The notes under the pieces were generated by a model that saw only the letters and a program-made list of their open reading frames with translations, was not told where the DNA came from and ran no database searches. A program made the translations under genes and the position numbers. From an uncultured Parvibacter sp. (lineage in GTDB: Bacteria > Actinomycetota > Coriobacteriia > Coriobacteriales > Eggerthellaceae), in contig CAJUNI010000062.1 of NCBI GenBank assembly GCA_910587945.1, positions 1 through 13,496 on the forward strand: a stretch of DNA of 13,496 nucleotides, in the 5' to 3' direction. Below are positions 1 through 6,166 of this stretch, one piece after another (position 1 is the stretch's first letter; every line of letters starts with the position of its first letter).

Positions 1-430
1 TGTGGTGGCCGTCATTCTGGTCATTATCGGTACGGTGTTCTGCTATGCCGTGATTCTGCCTGCGGCCTTTGAGTGGTTGACCGACCAAGCTTCGGGTATG
101 GGCTATGTTGAGCCCCGTATGTCCTCCTATGTGGACATCATTATCAAGTTTGAGCTCATCTTTGGTCTGGCCTTTGAATTGCCGTTGGTTATTTTCTACC
201 TGGTAATCTTCAACATTGTTCCCTATAAGAAGCTCCGCGGAAGCTGGCGTACCGTTTACGTAGTCTTGCTCGTGGTATGCGCCATGGTTACTCCTGATGC
301 GTCACCGGTTACCATGCTTTTGATGTTTGCGGCGTTAGTGGTGCTCTACGAGATCAGCTTGTTGCTGGCCCGCGTAGTACTGGCCCGACGCATTAAGCGG
401 CAGAACGAGGAAGCGGACGAAGATGAGTGA
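1..430 (+). CDS. tatC: TatC, Sec-independent (twin-arginine) translocase subunit, 3' part only
   Basis: This is the C-terminal part (142 residues visible, reading from base 2) of TatC, the polytopic membrane protein that recognises twin-arginine signal peptides and, with TatA/TatB, exports folded proteins. The frame is open at the window edge, so the true start lies upstream; the GTG at base 2 is an internal valine. Visible are about four hydrophobic segments, the family motif FGLAFELP near residue 54 (E. coli TatC has a similar FxxAFExP stretch) and the TPDASPVTMLLM...LYE stretch that matches the TP-D-S...P...(F/Y)E region before the last helix. It ends in a charged cytoplasmic tail (RRIKRQNEEADEDE). 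The stop is 10 bp before hypA, so the two are probably co-transcribed. This makes sense because [NiFe] hydrogenase small subunits are Tat substrates. The family call is confident; the gene is partial only because of the window edge. Confidence 0.93.
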   Translation, partial: VVAVILVIIGTVFCYAVILPAAFEWLTDQASGMGYVEPRMSSYVDIIIKFELIFGLAFELPLVIFYLVIFNIVPYKKLRGSWRTVYVVLLVVCAMVTPDASPVTMLLMFAALVVLYEISLLLARVVLARRIKRQNEEADEDE

Positions 431-440
431 GGGTGATCCC

Positions 441-809
441 ATGCATGAACTGGGAATCATCACCAGTGTGCTTGATGTGGCCACCCAGTCCGCGCGACAG
501 TCGGGGGCTACCAAGCTTTTAGGGGTGACCCTGTCTATTGGGGAAATGACGGAAGCCATTGAGGATGCGCTGCAGTTCTCCTTTGAGGCTATGACGGAGA
601 CAGATCCCTTTACCGAGGGTGCGAAGCTTACGGTGAATATGATCAAACCCAAGAGCCGCTGTCTGGAATGTGGCGCAGAGTTTGAGCATGATCGTTTCCA
701 TCTTTTTTGTCCGGAATGCGATAGCTTTGCCACCGAACTTATCGCGGGTCGCGAACTTCAAATTGATTCCATTGAAGTGGACCTTCCCGATGATGCGAAT
801 GAAGAGTGA
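441..809 (+). CDS. hypA: HypA, hydrogenase nickel-incorporation metallochaperone
   Basis: A 122-residue HypA, which delivers Ni(II) to the large subunit of [NiFe] hydrogenase together with the GTPase HypB. I start it at the ATG at 441 because HypA proteins begin MHELGI and His2 is a nickel ligand; here the sequence is exactly MHELGI, preceded by GAGG at 429-432. An in-frame ATG at 423 overlapping tatC would add six residues and move His2 from the N-terminus, so I reject it. The structural zinc site is intact: Cys74-x2-Cys77 and Cys90-x2-Cys93, within CLEC...CPEC. Length is normal for the family (about 113-120), with a short acidic tail. The stop is 8 bp before hypB. This gene order (hypA-hypB) is the classic maturation pair. 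Confidence 0.96.
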   Translation: MHELGIITSVLDVATQSARQSGATKLLGVTLSIGEMTEAIEDALQFSFEAMTETDPFTEGAKLTVNMIKPKSRCLECGAEFEHDRFHLFCPECDSFATELIAGRELQIDSIEVDLPDDANEE

Positions 810-817
810 GTTTCTCT

Positions 818-1468
818 ATGAAAATTGATGTGAAGCAGCCCATTCTGGATAAAAACGATAGCTTAGCTGCTGAGTTGCGCCAGCGCTTTGCCGATAATCA
901 TGTCTTTGTCTTAGACCTGTTAGCAAGTCCAGGTTCGGGTAAAACGTCCACGATTTTGGCCACCATTGATGCCCTGCGCGATGAATTCAATATCGCGGTC
1001 ATTGAGGGCGACATTGCCTCGAGCGTGGATGCCGAGAAAATCAAAGGGCAGGGTATTGCTGCGGTGCAAATTAACACCGGAGGCGCCTGTCATCTGGAAA
1101 GCGCCATGATCAAGCGCGCTATTGATGTCCTTGACCTTGAGCGGCTGGATCTCATCATCATTGAAAACGTGGGCAATTTGGTATGCCCCACTGATTTTGA
1201 TCTGGGTGAAAACGCGAAAGTCATGATTCTGTCGGTACCCGAAGGTGATGATAAGCCCCTGAAGTATCCCGGCGTGTTCCAAGTATCCGATGCCATCATC
1301 TTGAACAAGGTGGATACCATGCCGGTGTTTAACTTTGACCGCGAGGCCTTTGAGGCTTCCATTGCGCGGCTCAATCCTCAAGCTCCCTTGTTCCCAATTT
1401 CTGCAACCTCCGGAGATGGAGTAGAGGCCTGGGCTGAGTGGCTCGCTGAGCGGATTCGCAACGCCTAA
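818..1468 (+). CDS. hypB: HypB, hydrogenase maturation GTPase
   Basis: A 216-residue SIMIBI-class GTPase that drives nickel transfer in [NiFe] hydrogenase maturation. Motifs seen: P-loop SPGSGKT (residues 37-43), GDIAS (64-68), the metal-site Cys91-His92 in GGACHLE, Cys123 in ENVGNLVCP, and the G4 motif NKVD (163-166) followed by a SATSGDG G5 region. The metal-binding Cys/His of the G domain are therefore retained. The protein lacks both the N-terminal CxxCGC site of E. coli HypB and the His-rich nickel-storage stretch of some HypB proteins. The chosen ATG (818) has a GAG-rich Shine-Dalgarno at 804-810; an alternative GTG at 806 overlaps the hypA stop, adds four residues and has no good ribosome site. 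It lies 8 bp after hypA and is the last of the recognisable hydrogenase-assembly genes here; no structural hydrogenase gene is in the window. Confidence 0.96.
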   Translation: MKIDVKQPILDKNDSLAAELRQRFADNHVFVLDLLASPGSGKTSTILATIDALRDEFNIAVIEGDIASSVDAEKIKGQGIAAVQINTGGACHLESAMIKRAIDVLDLERLDLIIIENVGNLVCPTDFDLGENAKVMILSVPEGDDKPLKYPGVFQVSDAIILNKVDTMPVFNFDREAFEASIARLNPQAPLFPISATSGDGVEAWAEWLAERIRNA

Positions 1469-1509
1469 GGGGCACACAAAACCTAGTCGACTTTCAGTGG
1501 TAGAGCGTG

Positions 1510-1535
1510 GCTTTAAGCCCTGTGGGGCTTAAAGC
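1510..1535 (+). promoter_or_regulatory. Perfect 11-bp hairpin between hypB and the MBL hydrolase gene
   Basis: Arms GCTTTAAGCCC (1510-1520) and GGGCTTAAAGC (1525-1535) are perfectly complementary around a TGTG loop. There is no T-run after the hairpin on the plus strand, so it is not a canonical intrinsic terminator. It sits 42 bp after the hypB stop and 25 bp before the next start codon. It could partly terminate or stabilise the tatC-hypAB message, or act as a protein-binding palindrome for the downstream gene. The function is unknown; the structure itself is certain. Confidence 0.6.
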
Positions 1536-1560
1536 AGAGTGCGCGCAGGAAAGGGTCACC

Positions 1561-2661
1561 ATGGGCAAGCGGGTATCTCGTGCGGGCGGTAGAAGAACGA
1601 GCGGTTTTCTTGGGCGTCCACGGGGTAGTGGCCCTCGTCAGCGAGGGGTCTTAGGTGTACTAGCTCTTCTCCTGGTGCTTGTCATTGGTGGTGGGGTGGC
1701 CGGAGGGGAGTCCTTTGAGCCAGTCGCCGATGGACAGGCGGGGACAGCTGCGGTGTCGGCGGATGTGGCAGTGCCAGCTGCGCCAGCAGAAGAGGGGCCC
1801 TTAGACGAGAGTCAAGAAGTGTCTCCCTCGGCTCCGTTAGCCCGCACCGAAGGCACAACGACAGCCGCTGAGGGTACTGGCGCTGCGGCCGATGAGCTCA
1901 CGGGCCCCTTGCGGGTTCGGTTTTTAGATGTGGGCCAAGGAGATGCGGCTCTCATTAGCTGCAATGGTAAGCATATGCTCATTGATGGTGGTCCCGCTAA
2001 GGCATCTTCGAAGCTCTATAGCATCCTGCGCGATCTTGGGATCACCCATCTTGACTACATTGTGGCTTCGCACCCCGACGCCGATCACTGCGGCGGTCTT
2101 GCCGGCGCTCTGAACTATGCCACCTGCGATTGGTTTTTCTGCTCGGTAACCCAGCACGATACGAAAACCTTCAATAACGTTGTGAGCTACTTGGGCGACG
2201 TGCCCATCACAGTTCCGTCCCAAGGGGCCACCTATGATTTGGGCGGCGCCACGCTGCAATTCATTAGCGCTCCCGGGGTAGCGGGGGATACCAATAACGG
2301 CTCGCTCGTTTGTACCTTGCGCTTTGGAGAGGTGACCTTCTTGTTTACCGGTGATGCCGAGCGCGAAGCTGAAGATCGACTGATAGGGGCGCCTTATCTT
2401 TTGGATGTCGATATCCTCAAGGTGGGTCATCATGGCTCCAGTTCGTCTTCTTCGGCACTGTTTCTGGAAAAAGTTTCCCCAGATTATGCGGTAATTTCTG
2501 TGGGAGAAAATAGCTACGGGCATCCCACGGACGCTACGCTTGATCGGCTGGAGGCTGTAGGGGCTCAGGTGCTGCGTACCGATGATCTCGGAACCATCAC
2601 CATCGAGACCGACGGGCAGGCTATCCAGGTAAGTTCAAGCACCGATGCGGTGGTGCGCTGA
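1561..2661 (+). CDS. Membrane-anchored ComEC/Rec2-like metallo-beta-lactamase-fold hydrolase
   Basis: A 366-residue protein with a basic N-terminus, one hydrophobic helix (about residues 29-48, an uncleaved anchor or signal peptide), an Ala/Pro/Glu/Thr-rich linker (about 50-114) and an extracellular metallo-beta-lactamase domain (about 116-366). Motifs: FLDVGQGDA at 121-129, the metal-binding HPDADH at 171-176 (an HxDxDH variant), TGDAE with Asp265, and GHHGSS with His290/His291. This pattern matches the C-terminal domain of the competence protein ComEC and the free-standing 'ComEC/Rec2-related' hydrolases, which act outside the membrane; nuclease activity has been proposed for ComEC domains. 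The channel domain of ComEC is absent. I start at ATG 1561, which has GGAAAGG at 1548-1554; a GTG at 1507 would run through the hairpin and lacks a ribosome site. The substrate is unknown: DNA, a nucleotide or a phospho-ester are all possible. Confidence 0.88.
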   Translation: MGKRVSRAGGRRTSGFLGRPRGSGPRQRGVLGVLALLLVLVIGGGVAGGESFEPVADGQAGTAAVSADVAVPAAPAEEGPLDESQEVSPSAPLARTEGTTTAAEGTGAAADELTGPLRVRFLDVGQGDAALISCNGKHMLIDGGPAKASSKLYSILRDLGITHLDYIVASHPDADHCGGLAGALNYATCDWFFCSVTQHDTKTFNNVVSYLGDVPITVPSQGATYDLGGATLQFISAPGVAGDTNNGSLVCTLRFGEVTFLFTGDAEREAEDRLIGAPYLLDVDILKVGHHGSSSSSSALFLEKVSPDYAVISVGENSYGHPTDATLDRLEAVGAQVLRTDDLGTITIETDGQAIQVSSSTDAVVR

Positions 2662-2923
2662 CAGCCGCTCGGTAACACTCTGTCTCAAGAGCCCAAGGAA
2701 TTGCGTCTGACGCCTTTATTATGGGTAGCTACTAGAGCCTACGTCCGATGCAGAAAATCGGAAAAGCTTCATTCAGGAGCTACGCAGCCTTCGCTTTTTC
2801 TGTCAGGACAGGGAGACACCCAACAGATCAGAGCGAAGGGGATGCCCCGAGCTTGGATCAGGTAGTTGAATGAAGCAGTAATGGGCTCGAAGAAGAAACG
2901 CTGCGTTGTTAAGGAGGAGTTCG
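2662..2923 (+). other. Intergenic leader upstream of nadE
   Basis: This 262-bp stretch between the MBL-fold gene and nadE contains no convincing gene on either strand: the short minus-strand frames here have no family features and overlap the nadE start. I see no clear intrinsic terminator after the MBL gene. Its main content is the nested inverted repeat at 2766-2876 (separate entry) and the nadE Shine-Dalgarno AAGGAGGAG at 2911-2919. I could not settle on a convincing promoter. Confidence 0.6.
2766..2876 (+). promoter_or_regulatory. Nested inverted-repeat element (candidate structured leader) upstream of nadE
   Basis: A 10-bp perfect inverted repeat, GCTTCATTCA (2766-2775) and TGAATGAAGC (2867-2876), closes the element. 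Directly inside, CTAC (2780-2783) can pair with GTAG (2862-2865). Further in, CCTTCGCT (2788-2795) pairs perfectly with AGCGAAGG (2832-2839). Small hairpins CTGT/ACAG (2800-2803 with 2808-2811) and GGGG/CCCC (2838-2841 with 2845-2848, competing by two bases with the previous helix) fill the interior. This arrangement looks like a junction RNA of a riboswitch-like size, ending 35 nt before the nadE Shine-Dalgarno. It does not match any riboswitch consensus I can recall, and a small mobile or MITE-like repeat with terminal inverted repeats is an alternative. The pairing is observed; RNA function is inferred. Confidence 0.45.
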
Positions 2924-3739
2924 GTGGAACCAGAAGCCATGTACAACCGCTGTGTTGAGGGATTGCAAGCATTTATGGCCACCGCGGGATTTAGTGACGT
3001 AGTGATTGGCCTTTCGGGCGGCATTGACTCCAGCGTGGTGGCTACGATGGCGGTGGATGCCTTGGGTTCATCTTCGGTTCATGGGGTTTTACTGCCGGGG
3101 CCCTACTCCAGCGCCCATTCTGTGGAAGACGCGCAGCTTCTGGCTCAGAACCTCGCTATCGAAACCAGCACCGTATCAATCTGTGAGCCCTTTGCAGCTT
3201 TTGAGGCAGCTTTGGGCGATGCTTGTGGCGGAGCGCTCACAGGGCTTGCAGCGGAAAACACCCAAGCTCGCTGTCGGATGATTTGTCTGATGGCGCTTTC
3301 AAATACCTACGGGTGGATCCTCTTGAACACAGGCAACAAGAGCGAGGCCTTTATGGGCTACTCCACGCTCTACGGCGATACGGCGGGCGCGTTTGCTCCC
3401 ATTGGTGGACTCTACAAAACGGACGTTTATGCCGTGGCGCGCTGGCGCAATGAGCAGGCACAGCGCCAGGGGAAGCCGGCGCCTATCCCGTCATCGGTGT
3501 TGACTAAGGCACCGAGTGCAGAACTCTCTGCGGGCCAGGAAGACGAGGCTTCCTTAGGGGTCGACTACGGACGCTTGGATTGTCTCCTCAAACAGGCCTA
3601 TGAGCAGGGAATCCCTGCGGCGGATATCGTGGTTGAGGGACTTGATGCCGCTGCGATTCGATCCCTTCTTGACCGTGCCGCTTCCTATGAGTATAAGCGC
3701 GCTCTTGAGCCATCCTATACGGTTATCGATTACGCCTAA
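2924..3739 (+). CDS. nadE: NadE, ammonia-dependent NAD+ synthetase
   Basis: A 271-residue single-domain NAD synthetase, which adenylates nicotinic acid adenine dinucleotide (NaAD) with ATP and amidates it to NAD+, the last step of NAD biosynthesis. It has the N-type ATP pyrophosphatase loop SGGIDSS at residues 31-37, the LLPGPYSS stretch, the NaAD/ATP-contact segment TGNKSE followed by GYSTLYGDTAGAFAPIGGLYKTDVY, and KAPSAEL...GQEDEASLGVDY, which is characteristic of NadE. The N-terminal glutaminase (nitrilase-like) domain is absent, so ammonia is the expected nitrogen donor. The start is GTG 2924: AGGAGG at 2912-2917 gives a 6-nt spacer. A TTG at 2906 lies upstream of that ribosome site, and ATG 2939 is spaced too far from it. 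The gene stands alone on its strand segment and is preceded by the structured element at 2766-2876. Confidence 0.95.
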   Translation: MEPEAMYNRCVEGLQAFMATAGFSDVVIGLSGGIDSSVVATMAVDALGSSSVHGVLLPGPYSSAHSVEDAQLLAQNLAIETSTVSICEPFAAFEAALGDACGGALTGLAAENTQARCRMICLMALSNTYGWILLNTGNKSEAFMGYSTLYGDTAGAFAPIGGLYKTDVYAVARWRNEQAQRQGKPAPIPSSVLTKAPSAELSAGQEDEASLGVDYGRLDCLLKQAYEQGIPAADIVVEGLDAAAIRSLLDRAASYEYKRALEPSYTVIDYA

Positions 3740-3960
3740 CGCGAGTTCGAGGGCTGCGCGCTCCTGGGGCGAGGTCCTGGTAATGAGTGGGCATTCTGGC
3801 TTGGCTTTCGCCCGTACTGCGACGGGGAAGTGGAAGCGGCAGGGCTGCTGTACCCCACCCTTTTGCTGCTACGAATCGGGTGCGTGAACTTAGGGTAGTT
3901 GTTAATTATGACGACTCTTTGAAATCTAAGCCCCTAAGACTAAGATTTCCTCTCTTTTAC

Positions 3961-3988
3961 TTGCAATTGCCGCCGTCATTGTTATGAT
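3961..3988 (+). promoter_or_regulatory. groESL promoter (sigma-A/sigma-70 type)
   Basis: TTGCAA (3961-3966) as -35 and TATGAT (3983-3988) as -10 are separated by 16 bp. Transcription should begin near 3995, so the CIRCE operator at 3999-4025 lies right at the start of the transcript, the usual place for HrcA repression. The hexamers each differ from consensus by one or two bases. Confidence 0.8.
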
Positions 3989-3998
3989 AAGGCCTTGT

Positions 3999-4025
3999 TT
4001 AGCACTCGTTGCTGAAGAGTGCCAA
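3999..4025 (+). promoter_or_regulatory. CIRCE operator (HrcA-binding site) of groESL
   Basis: TTAGCACTC (3999-4007), a 9-bp spacer (GTTGCTGAA) and GAGTGCCAA (4017-4025) match the CIRCE consensus TTAGCACTC-N9-GAGTGCTAA with one mismatch (C for T at 4023). CIRCE is bound by the repressor HrcA, whose activity depends on GroEL availability, so this operon is predicted to be induced by heat or by misfolded protein. No hrcA gene is in the window. Confidence 0.95.
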
Positions 4026-4096
4026 AGATCACCACACCACGGTGGTTTAATCAGTAAGTGCAAAAACTCCCAGCAACATGAAAGGAAGGCAACGTC

Positions 4097-4384
4097 ATGA
4101 ATTTGAAGCCTTTGGGCGATCGCGTCATCATTAAGCAGGACGAAGCAGAAGTAACCACTGCCTCTGGTTTGTATCTTGCTCACGACGCCAAGGAAAAGCC
4201 TCAAACAGGCACCGTGCTTGCCGTAGGCGCAGGCAAAATGGACAAGGATGGCAATTTGCTCCCTATGCCTGTGGCTGTGGGAGACAAGGTTATTTACGGC
4301 AAATATGGTGGAACGGAAATCACCTTGGATGGCGAAGAAGTGCTGATTCTTCGCGCCGATGATCTCTATGCTGTCATTGCTTAA
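4097..4384 (+). CDS. groS: GroES, co-chaperonin (Hsp10)
   Basis: A 95-residue GroES, the heptameric lid that closes the GroEL folding chamber. The N-terminus MNLKPLGDRVIIK is diagnostic, as are the end VLILRADDLYAVI and the GTVLAVGAGK stretch; the length is normal. The mobile loop that docks on GroEL is around residues 18-34 and reads ASGLYLAHDAKEKPQ; the usual hydrophobic tripeptide (I/L-V/I-L) is here LYL, a conservative but distinctive variant. The ATG at 4097 has AGGAAGG at 4083-4089. The gene is first in the CIRCE-controlled operon, 44 bp before groEL. Confidence 0.97.
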   Translation: MNLKPLGDRVIIKQDEAEVTTASGLYLAHDAKEKPQTGTVLAVGAGKMDKDGNLLPMPVAVGDKVIYGKYGGTEITLDGEEVLILRADDLYAVIA

Positions 4385-4428
4385 CCACCTGATTTGATAG
4401 TACATCCATCCGGAAGGAAGAAGTCATA

Positions 4429-6054
4429 ATGGCAAAGGAAATCAAGTTTGATTCTGATGCACGCAGCGCATTAGCTGCGGGTGTTAATAAGCTCTCCGAT
4501 GCGGTCAAGGTTACCCTTGGCCCCAAGGGTCGCTATGTAGCCCTGGAGAAGTCCTATGGCGCTCCGCTTATCACCAATGACGGTGTAACGGTGGCCAAAG
4601 AGGTAGAACTCGAAGATCCCATCGAGAACATGGGTGCTCAGCTCGTTCGTGAAGCAGCCGTCAAGACCAACGATGTAGCTGGTGACGGTACCACCACGGC
4701 CACGTTGCTGGCTGACGTCATCGTTCGCGAAGGGCTGAAGAATGTGACGGCTGGCGCTGACGCGTTGGGTATTCGTCGTGGCATTGAAGCTGCTACGGCA
4801 ACGGTAGTAGAGGCCATCAAAGAGGCTGCCACCCCGGTTTCTACGAAAGAGCAAATCGCCAACGTTGGTACCATCTCTGCCGGCGACGCCACCATCGGTG
4901 CCAAGATTGCTGAGGCCATGGATGCTGTGGGCAAAGACGGCGCTATTTCCGTTGAAGAGTCCCAGACCTTCGGTCTTGAGATGGACATCGTGGAGGGCAT
5001 GCAGTACGACCGCGGCTACATTTCTCCTTACATGGCTACTGACATGGAGAAGATGGAAGCGGTCTTGAAGGATCCCTTCATCATGCTGACCGACCAGAAG
5101 ATCTCCAACATTCAGGACATGGTGCCGCTGTTGGAAGAGGTTATGAAGTCTGGCCGTCCGCTCTTCTTAGTGGCAGAAGACGTTGAGGGCGAAGCTTTGG
5201 CCACCATTCTTTTGAACAAGCTCCGTGGCACCTTCAATTGTGTTGCGGTGAAGGCTCCGGGCTTCGGCGACCGTCGCAAGCGCATCCTCGAGGACATCGC
5301 TGCTGTGACCGGTGCTCAGGTCATCGATAAGGACTTCGGCATGACCATGGCTGATGCCACCATCTCTATGATGGGTACGGCAAAGACCGTGAAGGTTACC
5401 AAGGACACCATGCTTATTGTGGATGGCGCTGGCGAGAAGTCTGCTATTGACGAGCGCGTGGCTCAAATCAAGGCCGAGCTGGATCGCACCGATTCCGAGT
5501 TTGATCGCGAGAAGCTGCAAGAGCGCCTGGCTAAGCTCTCCGGTGGCGTTGCCGTACTGAAGGTAGGCGCTGCTACGGAGTCTGAGCTCAAGGAGAAGAA
5601 GTCCCGCATCGAAGACGCACTCCAGGCAACCCGTGCTGCTGTGGAAGAGGGCATCATCGCCGGCGGTGGCGTTGCGCTGATCAATGCTATCCCCGCGCTG
5701 GACAAGGTCGAGGGCGACGCTGAGGAGCAGGTTGGTGTGGATATCATCCGCCGCGCTCTGGAGGCTCCGCTTCGCTGCATCGCTCAGAATGCTGGCTATG
5801 AGGGCTCCGTTGAGGTCTCTGAAGTTAAGAAGGCACAACCTGGTTGGGGCCGTAACTATAAGACTGGCGAGCAGGGCAACATGATTGAGATGGGTGTTAA
5901 TGACCCGGTCAAGGTTACCCGTACCGCTCTGCAGTCTGCCGCTTCCGTGGCTGGCTTGATTCTCATCACAGAAGCCACCATCAACGAGATCCCGAAAGAG
6001 GGCCCCGATCTGTCTGCCTTAGCTGGCGCTATGGGTGGCGGCGGCATGTACTAA
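4429..6054 (+). CDS. groL: GroEL, 60-kDa chaperonin
   Basis: A full-length 541-residue GroEL, the ATP-driven double-ring chaperonin. Seen: GPKGR at 31-35, TNDGVTVAKE around 49-58, the ATP-hydrolysis motif GDGTTTAT at 85-92 (Asp86 corresponds to E. coli Asp87), the IEDALQATRAAVEEG segment with the second catalytic Asp, and AGGGVALI. The C-terminus is short, ending AMGGGGMY, with a single degenerate Gly-Met unit instead of the long GGM repeat tail of E. coli. The ATG at 4429 is preceded by GGAAGGAAG. The protein is co-transcribed with groES and followed by a strong terminator. Codon choice looks more biased than in the neighbours (many C-ending codons), as expected for a highly expressed gene; this was judged by eye, not counted. 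Confidence 0.98.
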   Translation: MAKEIKFDSDARSALAAGVNKLSDAVKVTLGPKGRYVALEKSYGAPLITNDGVTVAKEVELEDPIENMGAQLVREAAVKTNDVAGDGTTTATLLADVIVREGLKNVTAGADALGIRRGIEAATATVVEAIKEAATPVSTKEQIANVGTISAGDATIGAKIAEAMDAVGKDGAISVEESQTFGLEMDIVEGMQYDRGYISPYMATDMEKMEAVLKDPFIMLTDQKISNIQDMVPLLEEVMKSGRPLFLVAEDVEGEALATILLNKLRGTFNCVAVKAPGFGDRRKRILEDIAAVTGAQVIDKDFGMTMADATISMMGTAKTVKVTKDTMLIVDGAGEKSAIDERVAQIKAELDRTDSEFDREKLQERLAKLSGGVAVLKVGAATESELKEKKSRIEDALQATRAAVEEGIIAGGGVALINAIPALDKVEGDAEEQVGVDIIRRALEAPLRCIAQNAGYEGSVEVSEVKKAQPGWGRNYKTGEQGNMIEMGVNDPVKVTRTALQSAASVAGLILITEATINEIPKEGPDLSALAGAMGGGGMY

Positions 6055-6119
6055 GCCGCAGGCGCGGAAAAGTTCCGCACCGTCGCGTTGAGGCATTCGC
6101 CAAAACAAGGCTAACTCGA

Positions 6120-6149
6120 AATGGCACCCCTTCGGGGGTGTCATTTTTT
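6120..6149 (+). terminator. Rho-independent terminator of groESL
   Basis: ATGGCACCCC (6121-6130), a stable TTCG tetraloop and GGGGTGTCAT (6135-6144, one G-U pair) form a 10-bp stem followed by a T-run (6144-6149). A smaller perfect hairpin, GCGGAA/TTCCGC (6064-6078), precedes it, 10 bp after the groEL stop. Read on the minus strand the stem ends in only three T, so it is at best a weak terminator for the convergent antitoxin gene. Confidence 0.93.
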
Positions 6150-6166
6150 ATGCAGTGAATAGCCGA

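Larger units (their letters stand above)
3740..4096 (+). other. Intergenic region nadE-groES
   Basis: A 357-bp stretch without a credible gene; short overlapping frames here have no recognisable features. The first 180 bp contain nothing I can name. At 3921-3949 there is a 7-bp inverted repeat, GAAATCT (3921-3927) and AGATTTC (3943-3949), followed by a pyrimidine-rich TCCTCTCTTTTA. It could be a weak terminator for nadE or an extra site just upstream of the groES promoter. The groES promoter and CIRCE operator (separate entries) occupy 3961-4025, and about 70 nt of leader follow to the groES start. Confidence 0.7.

Noticed and set aside
920..1477. Minus-strand frame of 185 codons opposite hypB
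   Set aside because: Lies wholly antisense to a clear hypB; no recognisable protein features.
1507..1560. GTG start at 1507 for the MBL-fold protein
   Set aside because: It would translate through the perfect hairpin, lacks a ribosome site, and ATG 1561 has GGAAAGG at good spacing followed by a normal signal-anchor.
2906..2923. TTG start for nadE at 2906
   Set aside because: It lies upstream of the Shine-Dalgarno AAGGAGGAG (2911-2919), which points to the GTG at 2924.
2922..2931. GGTGGAACC near the nadE start, resembling the T-box core (TGGNACC)
   Set aside because: It overlaps the GTG start codon and first codons of nadE, has no specifier stem or antiterminator context, and nadE is not an amino-acid gene.
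3600..3987. Short plus-strand frames across the nadE end and the following gap as possible small genes
   Set aside because: They are out-of-frame continuations of nadE sequence with no ribosome site, no domain and unlikely composition.
5167..5838. Long minus-strand frame opposite groEL (223 codons)
   Set aside because: Antisense shadow of a strongly biased gene; its translation shows no domain and no ribosome site of note.
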